Positions 17,411 to 25,517 of a DNA stretch of 64,000 bases are shown piece by piece. This DNA comes from Rhizobium ecuadorense (GTDB lineage Bacteria > Pseudomonadota > Alphaproteobacteria > Rhizobiales > Rhizobiaceae), in the NCBI RefSeq assembly GCF_001187535.1, contig NZ_LFIO01001790.1, positions 165,340 to 229,339 of the forward strand, read 5' to 3'. How positions within the stretch are numbered: position 1 is the first letter of the stretch; every line of letters starts with the position of its first letter. Under the pieces are notes generated by a model, which worked only from the letters and a program-made list of their open reading frames with translations, ran no database searches and was not told the DNA's origin. A program made the translations under genes and the position numbers.

Positions 17411-18411
17411 ACCGCCGGCACATCGAAGACCTCGCCGGCCCTCAGCGGCCGGAACCGCTCCGGGGGAATATCATGCTCGCGCATTGCATCTTGCAATGCC
17501 CTCGTCGGCGCATCGACCGCTTCATTCGTCAGTTGGAACGTCGCGAAGTGATGCCCCGCCACATAGGCCGCGTTTGCCAGCGTCATCCCGATCACCGCCT
17601 CCCGCGGATTCTGGTGCTGGCCTTGCATGAACCATCGCGGCTCATAGGCGCCGAAGGGTAGAATGGCCAGGCGAAAGCCGCCATGCTTCTGCTGTGCGGC
17701 TTTGTAATTGATGCCGTGGTGAAAGCCTGTATCGCCGACGTGATAGATCTTTCCGGCCGGAGTCGACAGAACGAACGAGGCCCAGAGCGCCATGCGGCGG
17801 TCGGTGCCGCCGCGGGCGGACCAATGATGCGCAGGTTCCGCATCGATGCTGATTCCGGCGTGCGCAATGCACTCGCCCCAGTCCATCACTGTTGTCTGTA
17901 GATCGGGCACGGCGCGGCGGATGATCGTGTCATTGCCGAGCGGCGTCACCACACGCGGCCGATGCTTCGCATGCAGCCGCCTGAGCGTTGCGATATCGAG
18001 ATGATCATAATGATTGTGCGAGATCAGCACGAGATCGATCGACGGCAGATCATCGAATGCGATGCCCGGTCGGACGACGCGTTTCGGCCCGGCAAAGGTG
18101 AAGGGACTGACGCGCTCCGACCACACCGGGTCGGTGAGGATATTGAGCCCGGCGACCTGCACCAGCATGGTCGCATGCCCAACCATGGTCACCCGCAGAT
18201 CGCCACCGTCGACACGTGGATCCGGCTTGACCGCCGGATATGGGCTTGGGACCGACCGTGGCCAACGCTCACGGCCACCATCGAATTGCCATCGCAGCAA
18301 ATCGCGGAAACCAAGGGGCTCAATACCGTCTGGATTGAAGAAGTATGTGCCGTCGAAGTGATCGGACACCGGGCCGGTATAGTAGGGATTTCGTCTTTTG
18401 GTCTTGCGCAT
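17407..18411 (-). CDS. MBL-fold metallo-hydrolase (UlaG/NAPE-PLD-like)
   Basis: A 334-residue metallo-beta-lactamase-fold protein. It has VGHATMLVQVAGLNILTDPV, the metal motif SHNHYDHLD, a later ILPFGAYEPRWFM and GHHFATFQLT, the arrangement of the UlaG/N-acyl-phosphatidylethanolamine phospholipase D-like branch. It likely hydrolyses a phosphodiester or lactone, substrate unknown. No signal peptide is evident. It is convergent with the enoyl-CoA hydratase and lies downstream of the SDR gene on the same strand, with an 82-base gap. Confidence 0.85.
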   Translation of the reverse strand: MRKTKRRNPYYTGPVSDHFDGTYFFNPDGIEPLGFRDLLRWQFDGGRERWPRSVPSPYPAVKPDPRVDGGDLRVTMVGHATMLVQVAGLNILTDPVWSERVSPFTFAGPKRVVRPGIAFDDLPSIDLVLISHNHYDHLDIATLRRLHAKHRPRVVTPLGNDTIIRRAVPDLQTTVMDWGECIAHAGISIDAEPAHHWSARGGTDRRMALWASFVLSTPAGKIYHVGDTGFHHGINYKAAQQKHGGFRLAILPFGAYEPRWFMQGQHQNPREAVIGMTLANAAYVAGHHFATFQLTNEAVDAPTRALQDAMREHDIPPERFRPLRAGEVFDVPAV

Positions 18412-18493
18412 TCAGAATCGGTTTCCTTGGCCGAGAACAGGGTGACTTTAAGCGTGTCGGCTCGAAATCTGAATCCTGTCCTCGATTAAAGAC

Positions 18494-19312
18494 TCAAGCC
18501 GAGGCCGGAAACTCGTTGACCTTGCGCAAGAGGCTGTCGACCAGCCGCTCCGGCAGGTAGCGACGAAGCGAGCGGACCTGGCGTGACTGCTTGCCGGCGG
18601 AATAGCGCAGCTTCGGCTTCTTGGCTGTTGCGGCTTTGACGACCATGTCGGCGACGACCTGCGGCGCGTCGCCCGTTTCCACCCATTTGCGCATCAGCGC
18701 TTCGCTACGGGTCCGCTCCGACGCATAGACCGGAAGAGGTTGGTCTGCGCGTGTCAGGTTTTCCTCGAAAGATGTTCTGGTGACGCCGGGTTGGACGAGA
18801 ATGACACGAATGCCGAAGTTGCGCACTTCGTGATCGAGCGATTCCGAATAGCCCTCGAGCGCATGTTTGGTTGCGGCATAGAAGGCGTTGTAGGGGGATG
18901 GGATAAGTCCCAGGATTGAGCTCATGTTGACGATCCGGCCGCTCTTCTGCTTGCGCATGACCGGCAGCACGGCATTGACGACGCGGGCGACACCGAAAAG
19001 GTTGACGTCGAAAAGCCGCTGGGCCTGGTCGATCGATGATTCTTCGGCGCCGCCGAGCAGGCCGATCCCGGCATTGTTGACGACAAGATCGATCCGGCCG
19101 GCCTGTTGCAGGATCTCGGCAATGGCAGCCTCCACCGATGCTTGATCCGTCACGTCGCAGATCAGCATCGTTATCCCGGGCCTGTTGGCGACTGGTTTGC
19201 GGCTTGTTCCATAGACGCGATAGCCGGCCTTCACCAGCGATTGGGCCGTGACAAGGCCAATGCCGGAGGACGCACCGGTGACCAGCGCAACGTTTCTGCT
19301 TTTGTCGATCAT
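18494..19312 (-). CDS. SDR family oxidoreductase, putative HxlR target
   Basis: A 272-residue short-chain dehydrogenase: NAD(P)-binding TGASSGIG, NNAGIGLLGG, and catalytic YAATK (Y-x3-K). The substrate is unknown. It is divergent from the HxlR regulator with only 84 bases between starts, and the perfect inverted repeat at 19358-19392 lies in that gap. An in-frame ATG at 19339 is also possible; neither start has a strong ribosome site. Confidence 0.88.
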   Translation of the reverse strand: MIDKSRNVALVTGASSGIGLVTAQSLVKAGYRVYGTSRKPVANRPGITMLICDVTDQASVEAAIAEILQQAGRIDLVVNNAGIGLLGGAEESSIDQAQRLFDVNLFGVARVVNAVLPVMRKQKSGRIVNMSSILGLIPSPYNAFYAATKHALEGYSESLDHEVRNFGIRVILVQPGVTRTSFEENLTRADQPLPVYASERTRSEALMRKWVETGDAPQVVADMVVKAATAKKPKLRYSAGKQSRQVRSLRRYLPERLVDSLLRKVNEFPASA

Positions 19313-19357
19313 ACTGTCCGCTTTCAAAGGGTGGATCATTGTTGGCCGATCTGTTAC

Positions 19358-19392
19358 TATCTTTTCGATATCGTGTCACTATCGAAAAGATA
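19358..19392. promoter_or_regulatory. Perfect inverted-repeat operator between SDR and hxlR-type gene
   Basis: The arms TATCTTTTCGATA (19358-19370) and TATCGAAAAGATA (19380-19392) are exact reverse complements, 13 bases each, around a nine-base spacer. The right arm ends four bases before the regulator ATG at 19397. HxlR/MarR-type winged-helix dimers bind such sites, so it is probably an autoregulatory operator also controlling the SDR gene. Confidence 0.75.
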
Positions 19393-19396
19393 CCTA

Positions 19397-19846
19397 ATGA
19401 AAAAAAATCCGATTCCGCAGTGCCCGGTCGCCCGCGGCCTTCAATCCGTCGGCGATGCCTGGAGCATTCTGGTCTTGCGCGACGCCCATACCGGCCTTAC
19501 CCGCTTCGACCAGTTCAGGAAGAGCCTCGGCATCGTGCCGACCATGCTCACCAAGCGCCTCAAGGCGCTGACGGATGACGGCCTGCTGGAAAAGCGCCTC
19601 TATTCCGAGCGGCCGCCCCGCGAGGAGTACGTGCTGACGGAAGCAGGCCGGGATTTCCTGCCGGTGCTGATGATGATCGGGGCGTGGGCGCACCGCCATT
19701 GCGATGGCGAACTCGCCCGCTATGTCGATGTCGAAACGGGCTTGGAGATCGAGCCGATCGCCATCGATGGCGTCAGCGGTGCGAAACTTGGAACGCGGGC
19801 AATTCGGCTGAATGTGGGTGCGGAGCGCGAATCCGGCACGCAATAA
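19397..19846 (+). CDS. HxlR-family transcriptional regulator
   Basis: A 149-residue winged-helix protein with the HxlR pattern: an N-terminal QCPVARGLQSVGDAWSILVL segment, then TRFDQFRKSLGIVPTMLTKRL and GLLEKRLYSERPPREEYVLT (wing). Cys9 is at the position of the thiol that senses quinones, diamide or hypochlorite in the Bacillus regulators YodB and HypR. It probably represses itself and the divergent SDR gene. The start at 19397 gives the normal family length; the open frame extends upstream only as read-through. Confidence 0.9.
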   Translation: MKKNPIPQCPVARGLQSVGDAWSILVLRDAHTGLTRFDQFRKSLGIVPTMLTKRLKALTDDGLLEKRLYSERPPREEYVLTEAGRDFLPVLMMIGAWAHRHCDGELARYVDVETGLEIEPIAIDGVSGAKLGTRAIRLNVGAERESGTQ

Positions 19847-19909
19847 GGATGCTTGAGGGCATCGCGCCCTCGGCATTGATATGGACGGGGTGAGTCGGCG
19901 GGCGGCCGA

Positions 19910-21160
19910 CTATTTCTCCAGCGTCGCCACCACCTCGACATGCGAGGTCCAGAGGAACTGGTCGATCGGCGTCACGCCGGTGATCCGGTAACCGCCCTCG
20001 ACGAGGATTGCGAGGTCGCGCGCCAGCGTCAGCGGATTGCAGCTGACGGCGGCGATCTTCTTCACCGCGGAGCGGGCAAGCTCCTTGCACTGGAACTCCG
20101 CACCGGCGCGCGGCGGATCGAAGACGACGGCATCATAGGGCTTGAACTCCTGCGTCATCAAGGGGCGGCGGAAGAGATCGCGCTTTTCGATGCTGACCGG
20201 CTTCAGCCCCTGCGTGTTGCGGGCGGCGTGGTCGAGGGCGGCAAGCGCCTTTGCCTCGGCTTCGACAGCATGCACGCGGCCGATCCGCGCCAGCCGCAGC
20301 GAAAATGTGCCGGCGCCGGCAAAAAGATCGGCGATCCGTTTGGCCTTGCCGGCATGGGCAAGCACCAGCTCGGCCATCGCCTCTTCCGCCGGCTTTGTCG
20401 CCTGGGCAAAGCCGCCCGGCGGAGGCGAGACCTGGACGCCGCCGAAATCGATCAGCGGCTTCGACGGCTCGATGAGGATTTCGCCGTTCAAAGAAACACG
20501 GGCAATGCCGCGCAGGCTGAGCACGATCTCCACCGCCTTGCGCCGCTGCGCATCGGAGAGTTTTTTCACCTCGTCGACCGCGATATCGAGGCCGGACAGC
20601 GTTTCCAGCACGGAAACGCGGAAGGGTTCGGCGTTGGTCGCGAGTGCCGCGGCAATCGCCCGTATCGCCGGCAGCCGGGCGACGATCCCCGCCGACGAGA
20701 TCGGACATTCCTCGATCGCGACGATATGATGGCTTTCGGCCTGGTTGAAACCGATCAGCATGTCCTTCTCGGTCTTGCGCGCCGCAAATACCACGCGCCG
20801 GCGCTCGCCCGGCCGGGCCGGCACGATCTCGCCGACCTCAGGCGTCAGCCCCTTCGATCGCAGCGCATCGATGACCAGCTGGCGCTTGAAGGCGCGATAA
20901 GGGCTATCGGCCATATGCTGCAGCGTGCAGCCGCCGCAGGTGCCGTTGACGCCATCCGGGCCGAAATGCCGGCAGGGCGGCTCCTGCCGGTCGGGCGAGG
21001 CTGTCGTGATCGACATGATCGTGCCCTGGCTTTTGACGCGGGCGATGGCGACGGTTTCCCCCGGCAGCGAGAAGGGCACATAGACAGGCCCGCCGGCGCT
21101 GCCGGCAATGCCGTCGCCCTGGGCGCCGAGTTTTTCGATCGTGACGGTTTCGGTGCTCAC
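19910..21160 (-). CDS. Class I SAM-dependent RNA m5U methyltransferase (TrmA/RlmD-like)
   Basis: A 416-residue enzyme with an N-terminal TRAM domain (residues 1-55), four cysteines for a 4Fe-4S cluster (Cys63, Cys75, Cys78, Cys152), SAM motif DLFAGAGTFS (278-287), DPPRAG (349-354 region) and the nucleophile in SCNPLTLARDL (Cys374). This is the pattern of 5-methyluridine methyltransferases for 23S rRNA or tRNA; which RNA cannot be told. Its ATG overlaps the TlyA stop by four bases, indicating translational coupling with another RNA methyltransferase. Confidence 0.9.
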   Translation of the reverse strand: MSTETVTIEKLGAQGDGIAGSAGGPVYVPFSLPGETVAIARVKSQGTIMSITTASPDRQEPPCRHFGPDGVNGTCGGCTLQHMADSPYRAFKRQLVIDALRSKGLTPEVGEIVPARPGERRRVVFAARKTEKDMLIGFNQAESHHIVAIEECPISSAGIVARLPAIRAIAAALATNAEPFRVSVLETLSGLDIAVDEVKKLSDAQRRKAVEIVLSLRGIARVSLNGEILIEPSKPLIDFGGVQVSPPPGGFAQATKPAEEAMAELVLAHAGKAKRIADLFAGAGTFSLRLARIGRVHAVEAEAKALAALDHAARNTQGLKPVSIEKRDLFRRPLMTQEFKPYDAVVFDPPRAGAEFQCKELARSAVKKIAAVSCNPLTLARDLAILVEGGYRITGVTPIDQFLWTSHVEVVATLEK

Positions 21161-21903
21161 GGTTTCAATCCTGCCAGAAGATATTCCTGATTGCCGTCGC
21201 CGCCGGCAATCGGGGAGGGGATGAGGCCGAGGCTGTTCCAGCCCATGTCCTCGGTGAACCAGCGCGCGAGTTGCGCAGCGACGGCGGGCGCAGACGAGGG
21301 ATCCTTCAGCAGCCCGCCCTTGCCGATCGCCTCGCGCCCCGCCTCGAACTGCGGTTTGACCAGGAGCACGGCGACCGCACCCGCTTCGGCGATGTCGAGA
21401 GCCGGCGCCAGCGCCAGCTTCAGCGAGATGAAGGAGACGTCGGAGACGATGAATGTGGCGGGCTCGCCGATATCGTCTGCCGTCAGGTTGCGGGCGTTGA
21501 GGCCTTCCTTGTTGGTCACCCGCGGATCGGCTGCAATGCGCGGATGCATCTGCCCATGGCCGACATCGATCGCCGTCACATGCCGAGCGCCGCGCTGCAG
21601 CAGCACCTCGGTGAAGCCGCCGGTGGACGCGCCGATATCGAGACAGTGATGGCCGGCCGGATCGAGCCGGAAATGCTCGAGGGCGCTAGCAAGCTTCAGC
21701 GCCGCACGCGAGACATAGTCCTGCGCCGGATCGTCGATCTCGATGGCAGCGTCGTCGACGACGAGCGCGCCGGCCTTCGTCACCACCAGGCCGGCGATCC
21801 TGACGGTGCCGCGCTGCACGGCGTCGCGGGCTCGCGAGCGGCTGGCGAAGAGACCGCGGGAGACAAGAAGTTGGTCGAGGCGTTGGCTGTTTTGATCGGA
21901 CAT
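21157..21903 (-). CDS. tlyA: TlyA family rRNA methyltransferase/haemolysin-like protein
   Basis: A 248-residue protein with an N-terminal S4 RNA-binding domain (RLDQLLVSRGLFASRSRARD) and an FtsJ-type methyltransferase domain (CLDIGASTGGFTEVLL; VTAIDVGHGQMHP). TlyA 2'-O-methylates 16S/23S rRNA cytidines in mycobacteria; some homologues were named haemolysins. The ATG at 21903 is preferred over 21942 because the S4 domain starts right after it. In many rhizobia it neighbours dxs and xseB, both of which are further right in this window. Confidence 0.88.
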   Translation of the reverse strand: MSDQNSQRLDQLLVSRGLFASRSRARDAVQRGTVRIAGLVVTKAGALVVDDAAIEIDDPAQDYVSRAALKLASALEHFRLDPAGHHCLDIGASTGGFTEVLLQRGARHVTAIDVGHGQMHPRIAADPRVTNKEGLNARNLTADDIGEPATFIVSDVSFISLKLALAPALDIAEAGAVAVLLVKPQFEAGREAIGKGGLLKDPSSAPAVAAQLARWFTEDMGWNSLGLIPSPIAGGDGNQEYLLAGLKP

Positions 21904-22035
21904 CGGCTGTGAATGACCGGCAAAGCCGCCGGTTGCAAGCATTTTGTTCCAGACAGCGTCATTGACCCTCTAAAGCTTTCGGCGATAATCCTGCGGCGGC
22001 GATGACGGGGCGGGCCGCGGACACGGGGGTGTTTT

Positions 22036-23028
22036 ATGCTGAAGCTCTTCACTCTTCTTGTCGCCGCGGGGATCGCATCGCCGGCGCTGGCGAACGACAC
22101 CATGGCCGAGGTCAAGACCGGTGGGCTGATCTTTGCCCAGTCCGACGATGTCAGCATGGTGCAGGAGGATCTCTTCATCTCCGCTTCGCAGGTGCGTGTC
22201 GATTACGTGTTCGAGAACACATCAGACAAGGATGTCGAAAGCCTGGTCGCCTTCCCGATGCCCGATATCTCAGGTCAGGTTGACAGCAACTCCGCCATTT
22301 CAGACTATGACAGCGACAATTTCCTGCATTTCTCCACCGTGCAGGATGGCAGGCCGATCACCGCCAAGCTGCAGCAGCGTGTCGTCTCGCTCGGTATCGA
22401 CGTCACCGACGAGTTAGCCAAAAACAAGATTCCCGTCCTGCCTTACAGCCAGAAGACCCGCGATGCGCTCGCCAAGCTCCCCGACACCGTCCGCAAGGAC
22501 TGGATCGCCCGCGGGCTGATCTATCCCATGACCGACGCCGATCTCGTACCGCTCTGGACGCTGCGCTCGACCTATTGGTGGCGCACCACCTTTCCGGCCA
22601 AGAAGAAGGTCAGCGTCGAACACAGCTATCAGCCGGCGGTCGGCGGCACCGTCGCCATCAGCTTTCTCGATAACGGCCAGCCGAAGGGCGAGCGCTTCGA
22701 GGAATATTCTCGCAAATACTGCCTGGATGCGGACTTCGTCAGGGTCGCTCAGCAGCGTGCCGGCGAAGCCGAGGCGGGCGGCGCCAACTATACCGAAAGC
22801 TGGATCTCCTATGTGCTGTCGACCGGCGCCAACTGGGCGGGACCGATCCGGCGCTTCCAGCTGACGGTCGACAAGGGCAAGCCCGGCAGTCTCATCAGCT
22901 TCTGCGGAAGCAATGTCGAAAAGATCGGCCCGACGACCTTCCGGATGACATCAGAGGATTTCGATCCGGCAAAGGATTTCGACATTCTCATCCTCAATCC
23001 GCCGGAAGCGGAACCGAAGCAGCCTTGA
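22036..23028 (+). CDS. DUF4424 family exported protein
   Basis: A 330-residue secreted protein with signal peptide (LFTLLVAAGIASPALAND, cleavage near residue 19). The body has the DUF4424 layout: an early VRVDYVFENTSDKDVESLVAFP beta segment, a WWRTTFPAKKKVSVEHSYQP strand pair, and SFCGSNVEKIGPTTF near the C-terminus. Two cysteines (KYCLD and SFCGS) could form a disulfide. Function unknown; not in an operon. Confidence 0.8.
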   Translation: MLKLFTLLVAAGIASPALANDTMAEVKTGGLIFAQSDDVSMVQEDLFISASQVRVDYVFENTSDKDVESLVAFPMPDISGQVDSNSAISDYDSDNFLHFSTVQDGRPITAKLQQRVVSLGIDVTDELAKNKIPVLPYSQKTRDALAKLPDTVRKDWIARGLIYPMTDADLVPLWTLRSTYWWRTTFPAKKKVSVEHSYQPAVGGTVAISFLDNGQPKGERFEEYSRKYCLDADFVRVAQQRAGEAEAGGANYTESWISYVLSTGANWAGPIRRFQLTVDKGKPGSLISFCGSNVEKIGPTTFRMTSEDFDPAKDFDILILNPPEAEPKQP

Positions 23029-23261
23029 TTTAAGCAACTTTAATCATGGTCCGCGCCGCTTCGACGGCGGCTAATTTAAGCAAATCTAAAGCTCGCCCGC
23101 ATAGCTTCGCTTCGATTGCAGCGGTTCGTCCGGACCGCTCGGCGCCATGACGGCGCAAGCGTTTCAACGCCGATCATGGTCTCAATTCAGAAGGTCTTGC
23201 GGTTGCGCCTCACGCGCGACCCACTTTCGCCGCGTCGACTGTCGTCAGGAGAAATTCACCG

Positions 23262-25208
23262 ATGTCCGCTAAAAACATATCCTTGAACGGGAAGCTCGCG
23301 GCCACGTTCGCAGCCCTCATTCTTATTTTCGTCGCCGTTTCCGCCTTCGTCTATTCCAAGGCGACGGCGTCGGCGGCCGCGTCGGCCGAGCAGGAAAAGT
23401 CGGAGCTGCTCGTCAACCAGATCGACGATGCGCTGCAGGCGATGCTCGAACAGGCCGTCAACCTGCGCGGCTTCATCCTGTTCCGCAGCGACAGCACCTA
23501 TGGCGATGTCTTCGCCAACCGCGAGCGCATGCTGAAGGCGATTGCCGCCGCCAGGCAGACGGCCGCGGCCGAGCCGCAACTGGTCGAGATGATCGACGGC
23601 ATGCAGAAGGCCGCCGACCTCTACTTCCATGAACTGGCCGAGCCGCAGACCAAGGCGCGCAAGGAGACCGACATGCCGATCGAAGAGGTCGTCAAGATCG
23701 GCGTCAACGCCACCAAGGGCCAGCTCGACGGCTTCCGCCAGGCCTCGGCCAAAATCAAGGCCAGCGCCCGCGAGAAGTCCGAAGCGCTTGCTGAAATCCG
23801 CGCCGATGCCAACAGCGATCTGAAGACGACGCTGCTGGCCGGCGGTATTGTCGCCTCGCTTGCCGCCGCCGGGCTCGCCTGGCTGATGTCGCGCACCATC
23901 GTCCGCCCGATCGTCGGCATGACCGGGGCCATGGATCGCCTCGCCGGCGGTGAGAACGATATCGAGGTCCCGGCGACCGACCGCGGCGACGAAGTCGGTC
24001 GCATGGCCCAGTCGGTGCTGGTCTTCAAGCAGGCGGCGATCGAGAAGCTGCGGCTTGCCGGCGAAACCGACCGCATGCGTGATGACGCCGAGCGCCAGCG
24101 CCGGGCAACCGACGAGCAGAAGGCCCGCGAGGAAGGCGAGATCCGCCACGCCATCGATGCCCTGGCCGGCGGCCTTGCCGAGCTTGCCAATGGCGATATG
24201 GCCGGCCGTATCCAGACGCCGTTCGCGCCGCAATATGACAGCCTGCGCAATGACTTCAACCATGCCGTCGAAAAGCTGCAGGCAGCCCTGCAGTCGGTCG
24301 GCCGCAACGCTTCGGCGATCAATGCCGGCGCCGGCGAAATCCGCTCAGCCGCCGACGATCTTGCCCACCGCACCGAACAGCAGGCTGCCGCCGTCGAGGA
24401 GACCGCCGCAGCGCTCGAGCAGGTGACGACCACCGTCCGCGACAGCGCCAAGCGCGCCGAGGATGCCGGCAATCTCGTCGAGCGCACCCGCCTCGGCGCC
24501 GAAAAATCCGGCGAAGTCGTCCGCAAGGCGGTCTCCGCCATGCAGCAGATCGAAAAATCCTCGGGCGAGATCTCCAACATCATCGGCGTCATCGACGACA
24601 TCGCCTTCCAGACCAATCTCTTGGCGCTGAATGCCGGCGTCGAAGCTGCGCGCGCCGGCGAAGCCGGCAAGGGTTTTGCCGTCGTCGCCCAGGAAGTGCG
24701 CGAGCTTGCCCAGCGCTCGGCCAAGGCGGCGAAAGAAATCAAGGCGCTGATCACCACATCGGGCGAACAGGTCGTTGCCGGCGTCTCCCTCGTCGGCGAG
24801 ACCGGCAAGGCGCTGGAGGCCATCGTCGCCGAGGTGCAGGAGATCAACCACCACGTCGGCGCGATCGTCACCGCCACCCGCGAACAATCGATCGGCCTGC
24901 AGGAGATCAACACCGCCGTCAACAACATGGACCAGGGCACCCAGCAGAATGCCGCCATGGTCGAGGAACAGACCGCGGCAAGCCATGCGCTCGCCAGCGA
25001 GGCAAGCGCGCTGGACGAGCTGCTGCGCCAGTTCAAACTCGGCCAGACCAGGCCGGACGCCGCAGCACCGCGCGCCACCGTCGCCGCCCCCAACGCCCGC
25101 CCGGTCGCCTCGCCGGCCCGCGCCCTGACCCGCACCGTCGCCAAGGCGTTTGGCGGCAGGCAGGCGAGCGCTGCGGTTGCGGTTCAGGAAGACTGGACGG
25201 AGTTCTGA
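23262..25208 (+). CDS. Methyl-accepting chemotaxis protein with CheR-tether pentapeptide
   Basis: A 648-residue chemoreceptor: first membrane segment (about 10-32), periplasmic helical ligand-binding region (33-190, four-helix-bundle type), second membrane segment (about 190-212), HAMP, and a cytoplasmic signalling domain with the hairpin tip IDDIAFQTNLLALNAGVEAA. The C-terminus, after a flexible Ala/Pro-rich linker, is DWTEF, which fits the xWxxF pentapeptide that recruits methyltransferase CheR. Ligand unknown. AGGAGAAATTCACC precedes the ATG. No che genes are nearby. The long opposite-strand frame is a shadow. Confidence 0.93.
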   Translation: MSAKNISLNGKLAATFAALILIFVAVSAFVYSKATASAAASAEQEKSELLVNQIDDALQAMLEQAVNLRGFILFRSDSTYGDVFANRERMLKAIAAARQTAAAEPQLVEMIDGMQKAADLYFHELAEPQTKARKETDMPIEEVVKIGVNATKGQLDGFRQASAKIKASAREKSEALAEIRADANSDLKTTLLAGGIVASLAAAGLAWLMSRTIVRPIVGMTGAMDRLAGGENDIEVPATDRGDEVGRMAQSVLVFKQAAIEKLRLAGETDRMRDDAERQRRATDEQKAREEGEIRHAIDALAGGLAELANGDMAGRIQTPFAPQYDSLRNDFNHAVEKLQAALQSVGRNASAINAGAGEIRSAADDLAHRTEQQAAAVEETAAALEQVTTTVRDSAKRAEDAGNLVERTRLGAEKSGEVVRKAVSAMQQIEKSSGEISNIIGVIDDIAFQTNLLALNAGVEAARAGEAGKGFAVVAQEVRELAQRSAKAAKEIKALITTSGEQVVAGVSLVGETGKALEAIVAEVQEINHHVGAIVTATREQSIGLQEINTAVNNMDQGTQQNAAMVEEQTAASHALASEASALDELLRQFKLGQTRPDAAAPRATVAAPNARPVASPARALTRTVAKAFGGRQASAAVAVQEDWTEF

Positions 25209-25348
25209 AGACGCTTTTCTTAGGAAGCGGATGTTGCTCGAGGCCGAGCATGACGGAGGGTGGGGTGGCTGCTGGAGCAAGTATAGCGATGAGCAGCCGA
25301 CGCGCGCCCTTTTTCACGGTCGAACGGCATAGGCGGGAGCAAGAGCCT

Positions 25349-25488
25349 GCCCCTCACCCTAACCCTCTCCCCGTAAAAACGGGGCGAGGGGACGTGCCCT
25401 GCGAGACGTTGGCGAGGGACGGAAAGGTTACGGCATATCCCCTTCGCCCCGTTTACGGGGAGAAGGTGCCGGCAGGCGGATGAGGGGC
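25349..25488. repeat. Rhizobial palindromic intergenic repeat, copy 2 (short subtype)
   Basis: A 140-bp copy of the element at 7161, here without the extra internal segment. It begins GCCCCTCACCCTAACCCTCTCC and ends GGCGGATGAGGGGC. It lies between convergent mcp and dxs in a 309-base gap; the rest of that gap holds only a fragment of the CCACCCTCC-type repeat near 25250. Confidence 0.85.
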
Positions 25489-25517
25489 CTTCACACGGCA
25501 CACCCTCACAAATTCAC

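Noticed and set aside
23621..25144. 507-codon minus-strand Ser/Ala-rich frame opposite the chemoreceptor
   Set aside because: Its composition is that of the antisense of a helical Ala/Glu-rich receptor; no start signal or domain.
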